A stretch of DNA of 64,000 bases from Novosphingobium sp. (GTDB lineage Bacteria > Pseudomonadota > Alphaproteobacteria > Sphingomonadales > Sphingomonadaceae): the NCBI RefSeq assembly GCF_020852455.1, contig NZ_JADZAT010000017.1, positions 39,200 to 103,199 on the forward strand, given 5' to 3'. Numbering within the stretch: position 1 is the stretch's first letter; the number at the start of each line of letters is the position of its first letter. The notes under the pieces were generated by a model. It ran no database searches. It worked only from the letters and a program-made list of their open reading frames with translations, and was not told where the DNA came from. Shown here piece after piece: positions 36,040 through 45,883 of the stretch. A program made the position numbers and the translations under genes.

Positions 36040-37389
36040 ATGGACGGACAGATTCTCGCGATTGTATTGCTCTTGCTGGGCTTGGCGCTGGGCGCCTTGG
36101 GCGGCTGGTTTGCGGGCTCGCGTCCTGCAGAGGAACTGCGGGCACGGCTGAGCGATGCCGAGACGGAGGCGAAGGAGCTTGATGCGCGCTTTCGCCAGGC
36201 GGTGAAGGATCTGGGCGAAGCCTCGATCCGGGTGGCCACGCTGGAAGCGAACGAAAGCCATTTCGAAGAACAGAAGGCTGCGCTGATCGCTGCGCAGGAG
36301 AGTTTGAAGAAGGAGTTCGAGAACGCCGGGGCGAAAGTGCTGGCACAGGCGCAGGAGCAGTTCCTGGCCCAGGCGCAGCAGCGCTTTTCGCATTCCGAGG
36401 AGAAAAGCGAGGCGCGGATCAAGGCGCTGCTCGATCCGGTGGGCCAGCGGCTCGCCAGCTATGAAGCGCAGGTCAGCAAGCTGGAGAAGGAACGCGTCGA
36501 TGCCTTTGGCCAGCTGGGCGGGTTGATCCAGTCGCTGCGCGAAGGGCAGGAACAGGTCCGGGCCGAAGCGGCGCGACTGGGAAATTCGCTGACCAATGCG
36601 CCCAAGGCGCGCGGCCGCTGGGGTGAACGGGCGCTGCAGAACGTGCTCGAGCAGTGCGGCCTTAGCGAGCATACAGACTTCAATCTCGAACATTCGCTTG
36701 AAACCGAAGAGGGGCGATTGCGGCCCGACGCCGTGGTCCACGTTCCGGGCCAGAAAAAGCTGGTGATCGACGCCAAGGTCTCGCTCAACGCCTATCAGGC
36801 GGCGTTTGAAAGCAGCGACGATGCCGAACGCAAGCGCCATCTCGATCTGCATGCGCGATCAATGCGCAACCATGTGCAGACGCTTGGGGCGAAGAGTTAT
36901 CAAAGCCAGTTCGATGAAGCGCCCGACTATGTGGTGATGTTCGTTCCGGGCGAGCACTTCGTTGCCGCTGCGCTGGAACACGATCCCGAACTGTGGGATT
37001 TCGCGTTTCACAACAAGGTTCTGCTCGCAACACCGACCAATCTGGTGGCGATTGCCCGGACCGTGGCAATGGTCTGGAAGCAGGATCAGCTGGCACGTGA
37101 AGCGGTCGAGATCGGCAAGTCCGGTGCCGAATTGTACGACCGGTTGGCGGTTGCTGCTGATCACCTCAAGGGGATGGGCGCCGGGCTTGATCGGGCAGTG
37201 CGCAAGTACAATGATTTCGTCGGCAGTTTTGAACGCAATGTGCTGACTTCGGGACGGCGGCTGCGCGACAAGGGGATCGAGATCGGCAAGCGTGAGATCG
37301 AAGACGTCCCCCTGGTCGAATCCCTGCCGCGCCATGCCGAGGGCGGGGCGCTGGCGATCGAGAGTTCGGACGAAACGGCCGAGGGCTAG
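36040..37389 (+). CDS. rmuC: DNA recombination protein RmuC
   Basis: The 449-residue protein has an N-terminal membrane helix (about 4-26), a long coiled coil (about 30-180) and the RmuC nuclease-like domain with RGRWGERALQNVLEQ, PDAVVHVPGQKKLVIDAKV and VVMFVPGEHFVAAAL. RmuC limits inversions at short repeats in E. coli. It follows def by 41 bp. Its stop shares a CTAG with the META gene stop on the other strand. Confidence 0.95.
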   Translation: MDGQILAIVLLLLGLALGALGGWFAGSRPAEELRARLSDAETEAKELDARFRQAVKDLGEASIRVATLEANESHFEEQKAALIAAQESLKKEFENAGAKVLAQAQEQFLAQAQQRFSHSEEKSEARIKALLDPVGQRLASYEAQVSKLEKERVDAFGQLGGLIQSLREGQEQVRAEAARLGNSLTNAPKARGRWGERALQNVLEQCGLSEHTDFNLEHSLETEEGRLRPDAVVHVPGQKKLVIDAKVSLNAYQAAFESSDDAERKRHLDLHARSMRNHVQTLGAKSYQSQFDEAPDYVVMFVPGEHFVAAALEHDPELWDFAFHNKVLLATPTNLVAIARTVAMVWKQDQLAREAVEIGKSGAELYDRLAVAADHLKGMGAGLDRAVRKYNDFVGSFERNVLTSGRRLRDKGIEIGKREIEDVPLVESLPRHAEGGALAIESSDETAEG

Positions 37390-37778
37390 TCCCGCTTTTT
37401 CACCAGCAGGGCGCTGTGCTGGTCGGACTTGATCCCCAGCCGGTCACCCTCGATGAAGAAGGTCGGCGAGGCTTCGAGCAGTTCGACCACCGCGCGTTCC
37501 TGTTCCATCAGTCCGTCGCAGTACATCATGGTCGAAAAGATCCCGCTGGTCACCAGCCGGCCCGGTTCGAACTTGAGGTCGCCGCCCATGCCGTTGCAGC
37601 CGACGTTTGCGCCGATCCGCGTTTCGCTGAGTGTCAGCGAAGTCTTCGAGGACACCGGCGGCTTGCCGTCGATGGCAACGAAGGTCCAACTGCTGCTGCC
37701 CGGTTCGGCCGCGATCGGCGTGGTGGCTGAACAGGCGGCCAGGAGGACCAGCAGGGGTAAGGAAAGACGGTTGATCAT
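37386..37778 (-). CDS. META domain (HslJ-like) lipoprotein
   Basis: The 130-residue protein starts with a lipoprotein signal peptide; the lipobox LLAAC puts the lipidated Cys at residue 16. The META domain shows SWTFVAIDGKPP, ANVGCNGMGGDL and SGIFSTMMYCDGLMEQERAV. HslJ-type proteins are linked to envelope stress and novobiocin resistance in E. coli; function here is inferred only. Confidence 0.9.
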   Translation of the reverse strand: MINRLSLPLLVLLAACSATTPIAAEPGSSSWTFVAIDGKPPVSSKTSLTLSETRIGANVGCNGMGGDLKFEPGRLVTSGIFSTMMYCDGLMEQERAVVELLEASPTFFIEGDRLGIKSDQHSALLVKKRD

Positions 37779-37821
37779 GACGAACTGATGGCAATTCGCA
37801 TCTGATCGCAGGCTGAACGAA

Positions 37822-38625
37822 TCAGTCGAGCGCGGCGAGCACTTCGTATGCCAGCACGGCGCCCGCCACAGCGGCGTTGAGGCTGTCGGCGCGGCCTTTC
37901 ATCGGCATGGTGACGCGCAGGTCACAGGCCCGTTCGTAGTCCTCGGGCAGGCCGCGGCTTTCGTTGCCGACCAGCACGAAGCACGGCGCTTGATACGGAG
38001 CGCCGCGGTAGTCCACCGCATCGCGCAATGATGCGGCGACCAGTTGTCCTGCGCCCAAGCGCAGCCAGGGCAGGAATTCTTCCCAGCGCGCCTGGGCAAT
38101 CGCCTGGGTGAAGACTGCGCCCATGCTGGCGCGGACGGCTTCGACGCTGAACGGATCGGCGCAGTCGTCGATCAGGATCAGCCCGCCAGCACCCACCGCG
38201 TCGCCGGTGCGCAGCATGGTGCCCAGATTGCCCGGATCGCGCAGCGCCTGGGCGACCAGCCAGATCTTCGCGCCGGACCGATCGAGTGCGGCCAGGCAGG
38301 TATCGAATTCGGCGAAGACCCCGCAGACCGCCTGCGGGTTGTCCTTGCCGGTGACCTTGGCGAGCAGGTCGGGCGCCATTTCGATCACTTCGCCGCCGGC
38401 CCGCGCAACCTCGGCCTCCAGCGCATCGAGCAGCGGATGGCTCTCGCGCCCGCTGGCCATCACCAGCAGTTCGGGCAGGCGGCCGCATTCGCGGGCATCG
38501 GTCAGCAGGCGCAGCCCTTCGGCCAGGAACTTTCCGGCGGCCTTGCGGTGCTTCTTTTCGCGCAGGCTGCGCAGGAACTTGACGGTGGGGTTGGAAAACC
38601 CGGTGATCAGGCGGCGCTCAGCCAC
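37822..38625 (-). CDS. TrmH/SpoU family RNA 2'-O-methyltransferase
   Basis: The 267-residue protein has an N-terminal RNA-substrate-binding domain (FSNPTVKFLRSLREKKHRKAAGKF, quoted in part, and FLAEGLRLL) and a SPOUT methyltransferase domain with the knot segments LRDPGNLGTMLRTGDAVGAGG, CFVLVGNESRGLPEDY and MPMKGRADSLNAAVA. The exact RNA target is unknown. It follows the HPr gene with a 3-bp gap. Confidence 0.93.
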   Translation of the reverse strand: MAERRLITGFSNPTVKFLRSLREKKHRKAAGKFLAEGLRLLTDARECGRLPELLVMASGRESHPLLDALEAEVARAGGEVIEMAPDLLAKVTGKDNPQAVCGVFAEFDTCLAALDRSGAKIWLVAQALRDPGNLGTMLRTGDAVGAGGLILIDDCADPFSVEAVRASMGAVFTQAIAQARWEEFLPWLRLGAGQLVAASLRDAVDYRGAPYQAPCFVLVGNESRGLPEDYERACDLRVTMPMKGRADSLNAAVAGAVLAYEVLAALD

Positions 38626-38628
38626 GGC

Positions 38629-38907
38629 TCAATCCTCGCCGAACCCGTCCTTGACGAGGCCCACCAGCTTGAGCAGCGCCAGATCCGCGCCTTCGCCCGA
38701 GACCACGATATCAACGCTGTCACCCTTGGCCGCGCCCAGCATCATCAGCCCAAGGATCGAAGCGCCGGCGGCTTCGTTGCCGTCCTTCAGCACCTTGACC
38801 TGCACGGCATCGCCCAGCTTGGTGACGGCGTTGACGAACTTGGCGCTGGCACGCGCGTGGAGTCCGCGGTTGTTGACGATCTCTACGCTGGCGCTCTGCT
38901 CGGTCAT
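38629..38907 (-). CDS. HPr family phosphocarrier protein
   Basis: The 92-residue HPr carries the phospho-His motif NNRGLHARASAKFV and the Ser-46-type site in GASILGLMML. Both sites are therefore available to EI-type phosphorylation and to HprK. In alphaproteobacteria this HPr serves the incomplete regulatory PTS rather than sugar transport; no sugar permease or EI gene is in the window. It lies 23 bp after the EIIA gene. Confidence 0.95.
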   Translation of the reverse strand: MTEQSASVEIVNNRGLHARASAKFVNAVTKLGDAVQVKVLKDGNEAAGASILGLMMLGAAKGDSVDIVVSGEGADLALLKLVGLVKDGFGED

Positions 38908-38930
38908 GCTGCTCCCTGGTCCCCTGATGG

Positions 38931-39335
38931 TTATGCGTCCTGGCCAAGGAACTCCGAGGCGACGGTGATATAGTTGCGGCCCGCATCGCGCGCGGCGGTC
39001 ACGGCCTTTTCCAGATCCATGCAGCCGCGGGCCTTGGCAAGGCGGATCAGCATCGGCAGGTTGATCCCGGCGATCACTTCGACCTTGCCCTTCTTCATCA
39101 GCGAGATCGCCAGGTTCGAAGGGGTGCCGCCGAACAGGTCGGTCAGGATGATCGCGCCCGCGCCGCTATCGACCGCAGCCACCGCCGCGCCGATTTCGGC
39201 CCGGCGGGCTTCCATATCGTCGTTGGGGCCGATGCAGACGGTGGCGACGTTGTCCTGCCGGCCGACGACATGCGTCATCGCGCTGACGAATTCCTCGGCC
39301 AGCTTGCCGTGCGTTACCAGGATCATGCCGATCAT
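38931..39335 (-). CDS. PTS EIIA component, mannose-type
   Basis: I take ATG 39335 (134 residues, MIGMILVTHGKLAEE); the longer open frame is the shadow of rapZ. The phosphoacceptor is His9 in LVTHGKLAE. The TDLFGGTPSNLAI segment confirms the EIIA-Man fold. With no IIB/IIC/IID genes nearby, it is part of the regulatory PTS that includes HPr, HprK and RapZ. Confidence 0.95.
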   Translation of the reverse strand: MIGMILVTHGKLAEEFVSAMTHVVGRQDNVATVCIGPNDDMEARRAEIGAAVAAVDSGAGAIILTDLFGGTPSNLAISLMKKGKVEVIAGINLPMLIRLAKARGCMDLEKAVTAARDAGRNYITVASEFLGQDA

Positions 39336-39417
39336 GAGGGGGGTGCGCTCCGAATCCCTGTTGCCGCGATTCGCGCGGGACAATGGCGGAGCGCCATGAC
39401 GCCATGCGTCCTCACGG

Positions 39418-40335
39418 TCAATGCTTTCCTTCGACCATGTCCGCCGCCCGCGCGGACAGGTTGCGGTGGAGCACGCTGGGGGCATAGCCCGCCGCGCGCA
39501 GCGCTTCGGCCAGCTGCTCGGCCGTGAAGACCGAACGGTGCCGCCCGCCGGTGCAGCCGAAGGCCACATTGACGTAGGCCTTGCCCTGCGCCTTGTAGCG
39601 CGGCAGCAGCAGCAGCACGAGATCGCGGATCCGGGCAAAGGCCTCGTCCCAGGCGGGATCCTGGCGGATATGCGCGGCCACCGCCGGGTCCTTGCCGGTT
39701 TGCTCGCGCAGTTCAGGGTCCCAGTGCGGGTTGTCGAGGAACCGCATGTCGAACACCAGATCGGCGATCGGCGGCATGCCGCGGGCAAAGCCAAAGCTGG
39801 TGACGCTGACCGTGGTATCGGCCGGCGCCTCGCTGCCAAACCGCTCACGGATCGCCTGCTGCAGGTCGTTGCTGGTGAAGTCGGTGGTCGAAATCACCAT
39901 GTCGGCCCAGCGCCGCAGCGGTTCCATCAGCTCGCGCTCGGCGGCGATCCCGCTGGCCACCGGCAGGTCCTGGGCCAGGGCATGGCGGCGGCGGGTCTCG
40001 TTATAGCGGCGTTCCAGCTCGCGCCCGGCGCAGTCGAGGAACAGGGTGGTCACTTCCAAGTCGGCACGCTGGTTGAGCAGTTTGACCCGCTGGATCACCT
40101 TGTTCGGATCGAATTCGCGGGTGCGGCTGTCAAACCCGATCGCCAGCGGGGTGCGCATGTCGCTGGCCGGGGCATCGGCCTTGTCGATCAGCCGGTCGAG
40201 CAGGCGGATCGGGAAATTGTCGATCACTTCCCAGCCCAGGTCTTCCAGCACATTGAGCGCGGTGGATTTGCCCGCGCCAAGCAGGCCGGTGACCAGCAGC
40301 AGGCGTTGGCGAGGAGGGGCGGCAGATTCGGTCAT
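39418..40335 (-). CDS. rapZ: RNase adapter protein RapZ
   Basis: The 305-residue protein has an N-terminal Walker A TGLLGAGKSTALN, the DNFP motif after it and the C-terminal GCTGGRHRSVFTAEQLA signature of RapZ. In E. coli RapZ delivers GlmZ to RNase E; in alphaproteobacteria the target is unknown. It is adjacent to EIIA/HPr but separated from hprK by the opposing trmL gene. Confidence 0.95.
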   Translation of the reverse strand: MTESAAPPRQRLLLVTGLLGAGKSTALNVLEDLGWEVIDNFPIRLLDRLIDKADAPASDMRTPLAIGFDSRTREFDPNKVIQRVKLLNQRADLEVTTLFLDCAGRELERRYNETRRRHALAQDLPVASGIAAERELMEPLRRWADMVISTTDFTSNDLQQAIRERFGSEAPADTTVSVTSFGFARGMPPIADLVFDMRFLDNPHWDPELREQTGKDPAVAAHIRQDPAWDEAFARIRDLVLLLLPRYKAQGKAYVNVAFGCTGGRHRSVFTAEQLAEALRAAGYAPSVLHRNLSARAADMVEGKH

Positions 40336-40664
40336 CGCTTCACCGGCATAGATGGGGTGAGATGGCCGGAATGTGAAGCGCCGGGGCCGGGGTGTCCACC
40401 GCCGGGACGGATGCGGCTGGCCGGGTTAGTTGATGAAACACATCCTGCGGGCTTGTTGAAAGAGCCATACAGGCGGTCCCCGGATGCGCCAAGGCCGCGC
40501 ACTGGGCGCGGCCTTGCAGGGGCGGGAAGGGGGCAGGCGCGGATCATCGCGCGCGGGCTTTTCGGGTCATCCCGGCACGATGACAGATCGCGCAAGTGTA
40601 GGAAAGCGGGCCGAAGCGACCCCGCCCACTTGCCAGCGGCCATGGCCCGCGCCAAGCAGGCCCG
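40336..40664. other. 329-bp gap between rapZ and trmL
   Basis: I see no gene here. It holds a perfect 10-bp-stem hairpin (AAGGCCGCGC/GCGCGGCCTT, 40491-40515, 5-base loop) without a T-run, and presumably the divergent promoters of rapZ and trmL. No tRNA or known riboswitch pattern was recognised. Confidence 0.5.
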
Positions 40665-41129
40665 ATGCGGATTGCCCTGTTCGAACCCGAAATCGCCGGA
40701 AACGTCGGCGCCGTGCTGCGGCTGGGGGCCTGCCTGGGGGTGGGCGTGGACCTGATCGAGCCGCTGGGCTTCACCTGGGATGACAAGCGGGTGCGCCGCG
40801 CGGCGATGGACTATATCGACCATGTCGAGGTGACCCGCCACGCCAGCTTCGCCGCCTTTCAGGCCGGCCTGGGCCAGCGCCGGCTGGTGCTGTTCACCAC
40901 CAAGGCCAGCCACTCGGCCTATGACTTTGCCTTCCGCGCCGACGACGTTCTGCTGTTCGGCAAGGAAAGCGCCGGGGTGCCGGGCGAAGTGGCCGCCGCC
41001 TGCAGCGAGCAGATCCGCCTGCCGATCCGGGCCGAGGTCCGCTCGATGAACCTCGCCATGGCAGCCGGACTGGCGCTGGGTGAGGCGCTGCGGCAGACCG
41101 GGAGTTTGCCGGGTCAGCCCAGTCCGTAG
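40665..41129 (+). CDS. trmL: tRNA (cytidine(34)-2'-O)-methyltransferase
   Basis: The 154-residue SPOUT enzyme starts MRIALFEPEIAGNVGAVLRL, the TrmL signature. It also has LVLFTTKASHSAYDF and LLFGKESAGVPGEV. It methylates the wobble ribose of tRNA-Leu isoacceptors. It interrupts the otherwise continuous minus-strand hprK-rapZ order, and its 3' end overlaps the hprK 3' end by 16 bp. Confidence 0.95.
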   Translation: MRIALFEPEIAGNVGAVLRLGACLGVGVDLIEPLGFTWDDKRVRRAAMDYIDHVEVTRHASFAAFQAGLGQRRLVLFTTKASHSAYDFAFRADDVLLFGKESAGVPGEVAAACSEQIRLPIRAEVRSMNLAMAAGLALGEALRQTGSLPGQPSP

Positions 41130-41539
41130 CGCTGCAGCGCCAGTTCGGCCTTCAGCACCGCTTCGCTGCCGCCCGGCCAGATCCGGATCAGCGGCAGCGT
41201 TACGCCGGCCAGTTCGGTCTGTTCGGCGGCGTCGATGAAGCGTTCGGCGTCGGGATCGAGCCGCAGCACGAGGCCGACCGGGACTTCGCCCGAAACCGGG
41301 AATTCGATCAGCCCCAGGTTGCGGACTTCAAGCAGGCCGGTGATCCGGGGCGGGGGGCTGGCGTAGAGGCGGCTGCTGCGTGCCGCCAGAGCCACGCCAT
41401 CATCGCCGACCAGCACGGCCCCGCGATCGATCAGCGCCAGCGCCAGCGTGCTCTTGCCGCTGCCCGGCGCGCCTTCGATCAGCAGCGCCCGCCCGCCGAT
41501 CGCAACGCAGCTGGCCTGATGGAGCAACGCAGCGGTCAT
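41114..41539 (-). CDS. hprK: HPr kinase/phosphorylase, short form
   Basis: The 141-residue protein contains only the C-terminal kinase domain, the usual alphaproteobacterial short form without the N-terminal domain of Firmicutes HprK. Walker A is GAPGSGKST (about 23-31), followed by the LVGDDGVAL Walker-B-like segment and a C-terminal GLIEFPV region. It phosphorylates HPr at the regulatory Ser. It lies downstream of chvG, separated by a repeat element. Confidence 0.92.
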   Translation of the reverse strand: MTAALLHQASCVAIGGRALLIEGAPGSGKSTLALALIDRGAVLVGDDGVALAARSSRLYASPPPRITGLLEVRNLGLIEFPVSGEVPVGLVLRLDPDAERFIDAAEQTELAGVTLPLIRIWPGGSEAVLKAELALQRYGLG

Positions 41540-41562
41540 CCGATCCCCGTCATTCCAAATTC

Positions 41563-41696
41563 GTCACCCTGAACGTGTTTCAGGGTCCATTTCCCGGCTT
41601 GGCCCGGCGCATCGGGCACCGGAGCGACTATTCGGTTCGGCCCGGCAAAGGGCAGAGCGGGCGGCACGATGGACCCTGAAACAGGTTCAGGGTGAC
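41563..41696. repeat. Family-C inverted-repeat element between hprK and chvG
   Basis: Two 28-bp arms face each other at 41563-41590 and 41669-41696. Each reads GTCACCCTGAAC, two variable positions near the centre, then TTTCAGGGTCCAT. Each arm is itself an imperfect hairpin (CCCTGAA/TTCAGGG). The same element occurs at 62614-62751. It sits within the chvI-chvG-hprK order and could affect read-through. Confidence 0.85.
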
Positions 41697-41732
41697 GGGG
41701 GTCGGAGAGAGCTTGAGTCAGCAAGTCCGGCC

Positions 41733-43307
41733 TCACTCTTCCTCTTCCCCGTCATCGGGCAGCGGCAGTTCCAGCACCAGGCAGGCGCCGGGCTTGCCAT
41801 CGGGGCGGTCTTCGGCGGTCAGCGTGCCGTCGTGCGCTTCGGCAATGGTCCGGGCAATCGCCAGGCCCAGCCCCGAATGGCTGCCGAACTGTTCGCCTTC
41901 GGGTCGCAGCGAGTGGAAGCGGTCGAAGATCTTTTCGCGTTCTTCCACCGGGATACCGGGCCCTTCGTCGCTGACCGACAGCGCGATCCGATCGCCGCTG
42001 CGTTCGATCGCCACGGTCACCGCGCCGCCCGGCGGTGAGAACGTGCAGGCGTTGTCGAGCAGGTTGACCAGCACCCGCTCCAGCCGCGCCGCATCGCCAC
42101 GTACGCTCCACGGGCCGGCATCGTGCGGTTCCACCCTGACCTTGCAGCCCAGGTTGTCGCCGCGTTCGCTGCGGGCGGCGACCAGCGTCTGGGCCAGCGT
42201 CATCAGATCCAGTTCGTCAAACTGGGTGCGGCTCAGCTCGGCGTCAATCCGGCTGGCTTCGGCGATCTCGGTCACCAGCCGGTCGATCCGCTTGACGTCA
42301 TGCGCGGCGATCGCGGTCAATTCCTTGCGCAGGTCGTCGTCCTTGACCTTTTCCAGGCTTTCCAGCGCGCTGCGCAGGCTGGCCAGCGGGTTCTTGATTT
42401 CATGCGCGACATCGGCAGCGAAGTGCTCGACCGCGTCGATCCGCTGGCGCAGCGCGCCGCTCATGTCGGACAGCGCGCGGGCCAGCAGGCCGATTTCGTC
42501 GCGGCGTTCGGGCAGGCGCGGAACCTCAACCGCGCGGTCGCGGCCCAGTCGCACCCGCACCGCCGCGCGGACCAGCGCGCGCAGCGGCTGGACGATCGTG
42601 CGGGCCAGGAACAGGCTGAGCTGGATCGAGATCAGGAAGGTCACCGCCAGCACGATCGCCAGCGTCTGGCGTGCATCGCGCACCGCCTGGGTAATGTCGG
42701 GTGCGTTGCGGGTCAGCAGCAGCACTTCGCCGGTATTGCCCACCCGGGTGGCGGCGTTGATCACCGGGGTTTCATCGGGCGCAGCGCGCTGGACGATGAT
42801 CGTCTCGTCGCTTTGTACCGACCGCGCCAGCTCGGGCCAGGCCTGCGAGTTGTCGATCGCCGGATCGCGGTAGGGCGGGATCGCCGCGCTGCCCAGGATC
42901 CAGTTCATCGTGTGATCCAGCGTGCGCGCGGCCTTGATCAGCCGGGGATCGGCATTGGGATCGGCCAGGATGAACGAGGGCCCGGTCACCTTGAAGCTGT
43001 CGATCAGCAGCTTGCCGGTGGGATCGTAAAGCCGCAGCCGCAGGTTCTGGTCCAGCCCGATCCGCCCGGCGAGCGGCGCGCGCTGGCGCGGCGCGGCGGC
43101 GGCCATCGCCTCGGCGGCGATCTCGGCTTCGGCCCGGGCCAGCTGGAACCGTTCGGCCAGCAGGCCCTTGCGATAGCTGTCGATGTAGAACAGGCTGCCC
43201 GCCATCAGCCCCAGCGCGATCACGTTGACCGCCAGGATCCGGACCGTCAGCGAGGTCCGCCGGGTCCATTGGCGGCGCGCGCTGCCGGTGGCGTGCGGAT
43301 CAGCCAT
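41733..43307 (-). CDS. chvG: Sensor histidine kinase ChvG
   Basis: The 524-residue protein has an N-terminal membrane helix (about 20-45), a periplasmic domain (about 46-230), a second helix, a HAMP domain, a HisKA domain with [17 protein letters not shown] and a HATPase domain with [11 protein letters not shown] and [12 protein letters not shown]. ChvG-ChvI responds to acid and envelope stress in alphaproteobacteria, and the periplasmic domain is the sensing part. The start overlaps the chvI stop by 8 bp. Confidence 0.93.
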   Translation of the reverse strand: MADPHATGSARRQWTRRTSLTVRILAVNVIALGLMAGSLFYIDSYRKGLLAERFQLARAEAEIAAEAMAAAAPRQRAPLAGRIGLDQNLRLRLYDPTGKLLIDSFKVTGPSFILADPNADPRLIKAARTLDHTMNWILGSAAIPPYRDPAIDNSQAWPELARSVQSDETIIVQRAAPDETPVINAATRVGNTGEVLLLTRNAPDITQAVRDARQTLAIVLAVTFLISIQLSLFLARTIVQPLRALVRAAVRVRLGRDRAVEVPRLPERRDEIGLLARALSDMSGALRQRIDAVEHFAADVAHEIKNPLASLRSALESLEKVKDDDLRKELTAIAAHDVKRIDRLVTEIAEASRIDAELSRTQFDELDLMTLAQTLVAARSERGDNLGCKVRVEPHDAGPWSVRGDAARLERVLVNLLDNACTFSPPGGAVTVAIERSGDRIALSVSDEGPGIPVEEREKIFDRFHSLRPEGEQFGSHSGLGLAIARTIAEAHDGTLTAEDRPDGKPGACLVLELPLPDDGEEEE

Positions 43308-44040
43308 CGGTGAAGGAATAGCCGGCGCCGTAAAGCGTCTCGATCCCGGCGAACTGCGGATCGACCGCGCGGAACTTGCGGCGCAGGCGCTTGATGTGGC
43401 TGTCGATGGTGCGATCGTCGACGAAGACGTCGTCCGAATAGGCCGCGTCCATCAGCTGGTTGCGGTTCTTGATCACCCCGGGGCGCTGGGCCAGCGCTTC
43501 CAGGATCAGGAATTCGGTGACGGTCAGCGAAACCGGCTCGCCGGCCCAGCTCACCACATGGCGCGCCGGGTCCATGCTCAGCCGCCCGCGTTGCAGCACT
43601 TCGCCGGCGGGCATGCTGTCCTGCGCCTCGGCCTCGCCCTTCACCAGTTCGCTGCGGCGCAGGATCGCCCTGATCCGCGCGACCAGCAGGCGCTGGCTGA
43701 ACGGCTTGGTGATATAGTCGTCAGCGCCCATCGCCAGGCCCAGCGCCTCGTCCGGTTCCTCGTCCTTGCTGGTCAGGAAGATCACCGGCAGCACGCTTTT
43801 GGCGCGCAGTTTCTGGAGCAGTTCGAGCCCGTCCATCCGCGGCATCTTGATATCGCAGACCGCCAGATCCGGCGGATTTTCGAGCAGCGCCTTCAGTGCG
43901 GTTGCGCCGTCCGAATAGACCCGCGTTGCAAAGCCTTCGGCCTGCAGCCCGATCGAAACCGTGGTCAGGATGTTGCGATCATCGTCAACCAGCGCGATCA
44001 CTTGCTGCGCGGGCGGAGCGGGGGTGGCGGGATCGATCAT
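43300..44040 (-). CDS. chvI: Response regulator ChvI
   Basis: The 246-residue OmpR-type regulator has a receiver domain (about 15-130) with the phospho-Asp in [12 protein letters not shown] and the conserved Lys in [10 protein letters not shown], and a winged-helix output domain (about 150-240) ending [12 protein letters not shown]. It is the partner of ChvG. The adjacent pckA is a classic ChvI-linked gene in rhizobia. Confidence 0.93.
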   Translation of the reverse strand: MIDPATPAPPAQQVIALVDDDRNILTTVSIGLQAEGFATRVYSDGATALKALLENPPDLAVCDIKMPRMDGLELLQKLRAKSVLPVIFLTSKDEEPDEALGLAMGADDYITKPFSQRLLVARIRAILRRSELVKGEAEAQDSMPAGEVLQRGRLSMDPARHVVSWAGEPVSLTVTEFLILEALAQRPGVIKNRNQLMDAAYSDDVFVDDRTIDSHIKRLRRKFRAVDPQFAGIETLYGAGYSFTDG

Positions 44041-44169
44041 GGCGCGACTTGCGGCTTTTTCCGGGCTGCCTGGCGGGAATATGGGGTTAGCCGGTTACGC
44101 GCAGCGGTGCAATCGTGCCAGAACAGGCGTTTAATGGTATGATAATACGCCGGATTTATCCGCAATCGG

Positions 44170-44189
44170 GCCGATTTGACGGAATCGGC
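44170..44189. promoter_or_regulatory. Inverted repeat in the chvI-pckA intergenic region
   Basis: GCCGATT and AATCGGC form a perfect 7-bp dyad with a 6-base spacer. A TTGACG hexamer overlapping it (44176-44181) followed by a TATGCG about 17 bp later could be a weak promoter reading to pckA. The 234-bp gap otherwise holds only the divergent leaders of chvI and pckA. Confidence 0.35.
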
Positions 44190-44274
44190 TGCAACCTCTA
44201 TGCGCGCCGGGCGATTCCTCCGCATTCGTATGCGGAACAAACTCAACGGCCCCCGCGCTGATACGGAGAAAACC

Positions 44275-45876
44275 TTGACCGCTTCGCTTTCCTACCCGCT
44301 CGACAAGCAGGGTTTCGCCACCAATGCGACGATTTTTGCCAACCTCGGCACCGCGCCGCTGGTGGAGCATGCGCTGCAGCGCGGTGAAGGGCAGCTGACC
44401 AAGCACGGCGCGCTGCTGGTCGATACCGGCAAGTTCACCGGGCGCAGCGTCAAGGACAAGTTCGTGGTGCGCGATGCCATCACCGAAGACCAGATCAACT
44501 GGGGCGCGATCAACCAGCCGATGACCGGTGAGCACTGGGCCAACCTCAAGGCCGATTTCCTGGCCGCGCTGAAGGACAAGGACGAGCTGTTCGTGGCCGA
44601 CCTGTTCGGCGGCAGCCAGCCGGAATACCGCGTCAACGTGCGCGTGGTCACGCAGATGGCCTGGCACAGCCTGTTCGTGCGTACCCTGCTGGTGCGCCCC
44701 TCGGCCGAAGAGCTGGCCGGCTTCGTGCCCGAATACACCATCATCAACCTGCCCAGCTTCAAGGCGAACCCGGAACGCCACGGCTGCCGCAGCGATACGG
44801 TGATCGCGGTCAACTTCACCGAAAAGCTGATCCTGATCGGCAACACCGAATATTCGGGCGAAATGAAGAAGGGCGTGTTCGGCCTGCTCAACTTCCTGCT
44901 GCCCGCGCAGGGCGTGATGCCGATGCACTGCAGCGCCAATATCGGCGCCGATGGCAAGAGTGCGATCTTCTTCGGCCTGTCGGGCACCGGCAAGACCACG
45001 CTGTCGGCCGATGCCAGCCGCACGCTGATCGGCGATGACGAGCATGGCTGGTCGGACCAGGCGGTGTTCAACTTCGAAGGCGGCTGCTACGCCAAGATGA
45101 TCAACCTTTCGGCCGAGGGTGAGCCCGAAATCTACGCGACGACGCAGATGTTCGGCACGATCCTGGAAAACGTGGCGATGGACGAAGCGACGCGTGAACT
45201 GGACTTCACCGACGCCAGCAAGACCGAGAACACCCGCGGCGCCTATCCGATCGAGTTCATCCCCAACACCAGCGAGAAGAACCTCGGCCCGCCGCCCTCG
45301 AACATCATCCTGCTGACCGCCGATGCCTTTGGCGTGCTGCCGCCGATCGCGCGGCTGACCCCGGACCAGGCGATGTACCACTTCCTGTCGGGCTATACCG
45401 CCAAGGTCGCCGGTACCGAAATCGGCGTGACCCATCCCGAAGCGACCTTCAGCACCTGCTTCGGCGCGGCCTTCATGCCGCGTCACCCCAGCGTCTATGG
45501 CAACCTGCTCAAGAAGCGGATCGCCGATGGCGGGGCGCAGTGCTGGCTGGTCAACACCGGCTGGAGCGGCGGCAAGGCCACCGATGAGGGGATCAGCCGC
45601 ATGCCGATCAAGGCCACCCGCGCGCTGCTCAACGCCGCGCTGGATGGCAGCCTGAACAATGCCGAATTCGTCCGCGATCCCAACTTCGGCTTCGAAGTGC
45701 CGGTGGCGGTGCCGGGCGTGGACAGCAAGCTGCTCGATCCGCGCAGCGCCTGGGCCGATCCGCAGGCCTACGATGCGACCGCGCAGGAACTGGTCGGCAA
45801 GTTCGTCGCCAACTTCGCCCAGTTCGTCGACTACGTCGATCAGGGCGTGCTCGAATCGGCCCCCAAGGCCGCCTGA
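44275..45876 (+). CDS. pckA: Phosphoenolpyruvate carboxykinase (ATP)
   Basis: I place the start at the TTG at 44275 because a GGAGA ribosome-binding site lies 6-10 bp upstream and 533 residues is the family length; ATGs at 44230 and further upstream are open. It converts oxaloacetate and ATP to PEP, the first committed step of gluconeogenesis. Walker [24 protein letters not shown] and the substrate-binding [10 protein letters not shown] are all visible. It lies next to chvI-chvG, as in other alphaproteobacteria, which links it to that regulation. Confidence 0.95.
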   Translation: MTASLSYPLDKQGFATNATIFANLGTAPLVEHALQRGEGQLTKHGALLVDTGKFTGRSVKDKFVVRDAITEDQINWGAINQPMTGEHWANLKADFLAALKDKDELFVADLFGGSQPEYRVNVRVVTQMAWHSLFVRTLLVRPSAEELAGFVPEYTIINLPSFKANPERHGCRSDTVIAVNFTEKLILIGNTEYSGEMKKGVFGLLNFLLPAQGVMPMHCSANIGADGKSAIFFGLSGTGKTTLSADASRTLIGDDEHGWSDQAVFNFEGGCYAKMINLSAEGEPEIYATTQMFGTILENVAMDEATRELDFTDASKTENTRGAYPIEFIPNTSEKNLGPPPSNIILLTADAFGVLPPIARLTPDQAMYHFLSGYTAKVAGTEIGVTHPEATFSTCFGAAFMPRHPSVYGNLLKKRIADGGAQCWLVNTGWSGGKATDEGISRMPIKATRALLNAALDGSLNNAEFVRDPNFGFEVPVAVPGVDSKLLDPRSAWADPQAYDATAQELVGKFVANFAQFVDYVDQGVLESAPKAA

Positions 45877-45883
45877 CCTGACC

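Noticed and set aside
38931..39848. 305-aa version of EIIA
   Set aside because: The N-terminal part is the shadow of rapZ. The EIIA fold begins at 39335.
40491..40515. 10-bp-stem hairpin as a Rho-independent terminator
   Set aside because: No T-run follows on either strand, and the genes on both sides are divergent, so a terminator is not expected.
40336..40664. tRNA or small RNA gene
   Set aside because: No T-loop or anticodon-stem pattern was found in this gap.
40332..40913. 193-aa minus-strand open frame between rapZ and hprK
   Set aside because: It is antisense to trmL and the trmL leader, has no start site and no family resemblance.
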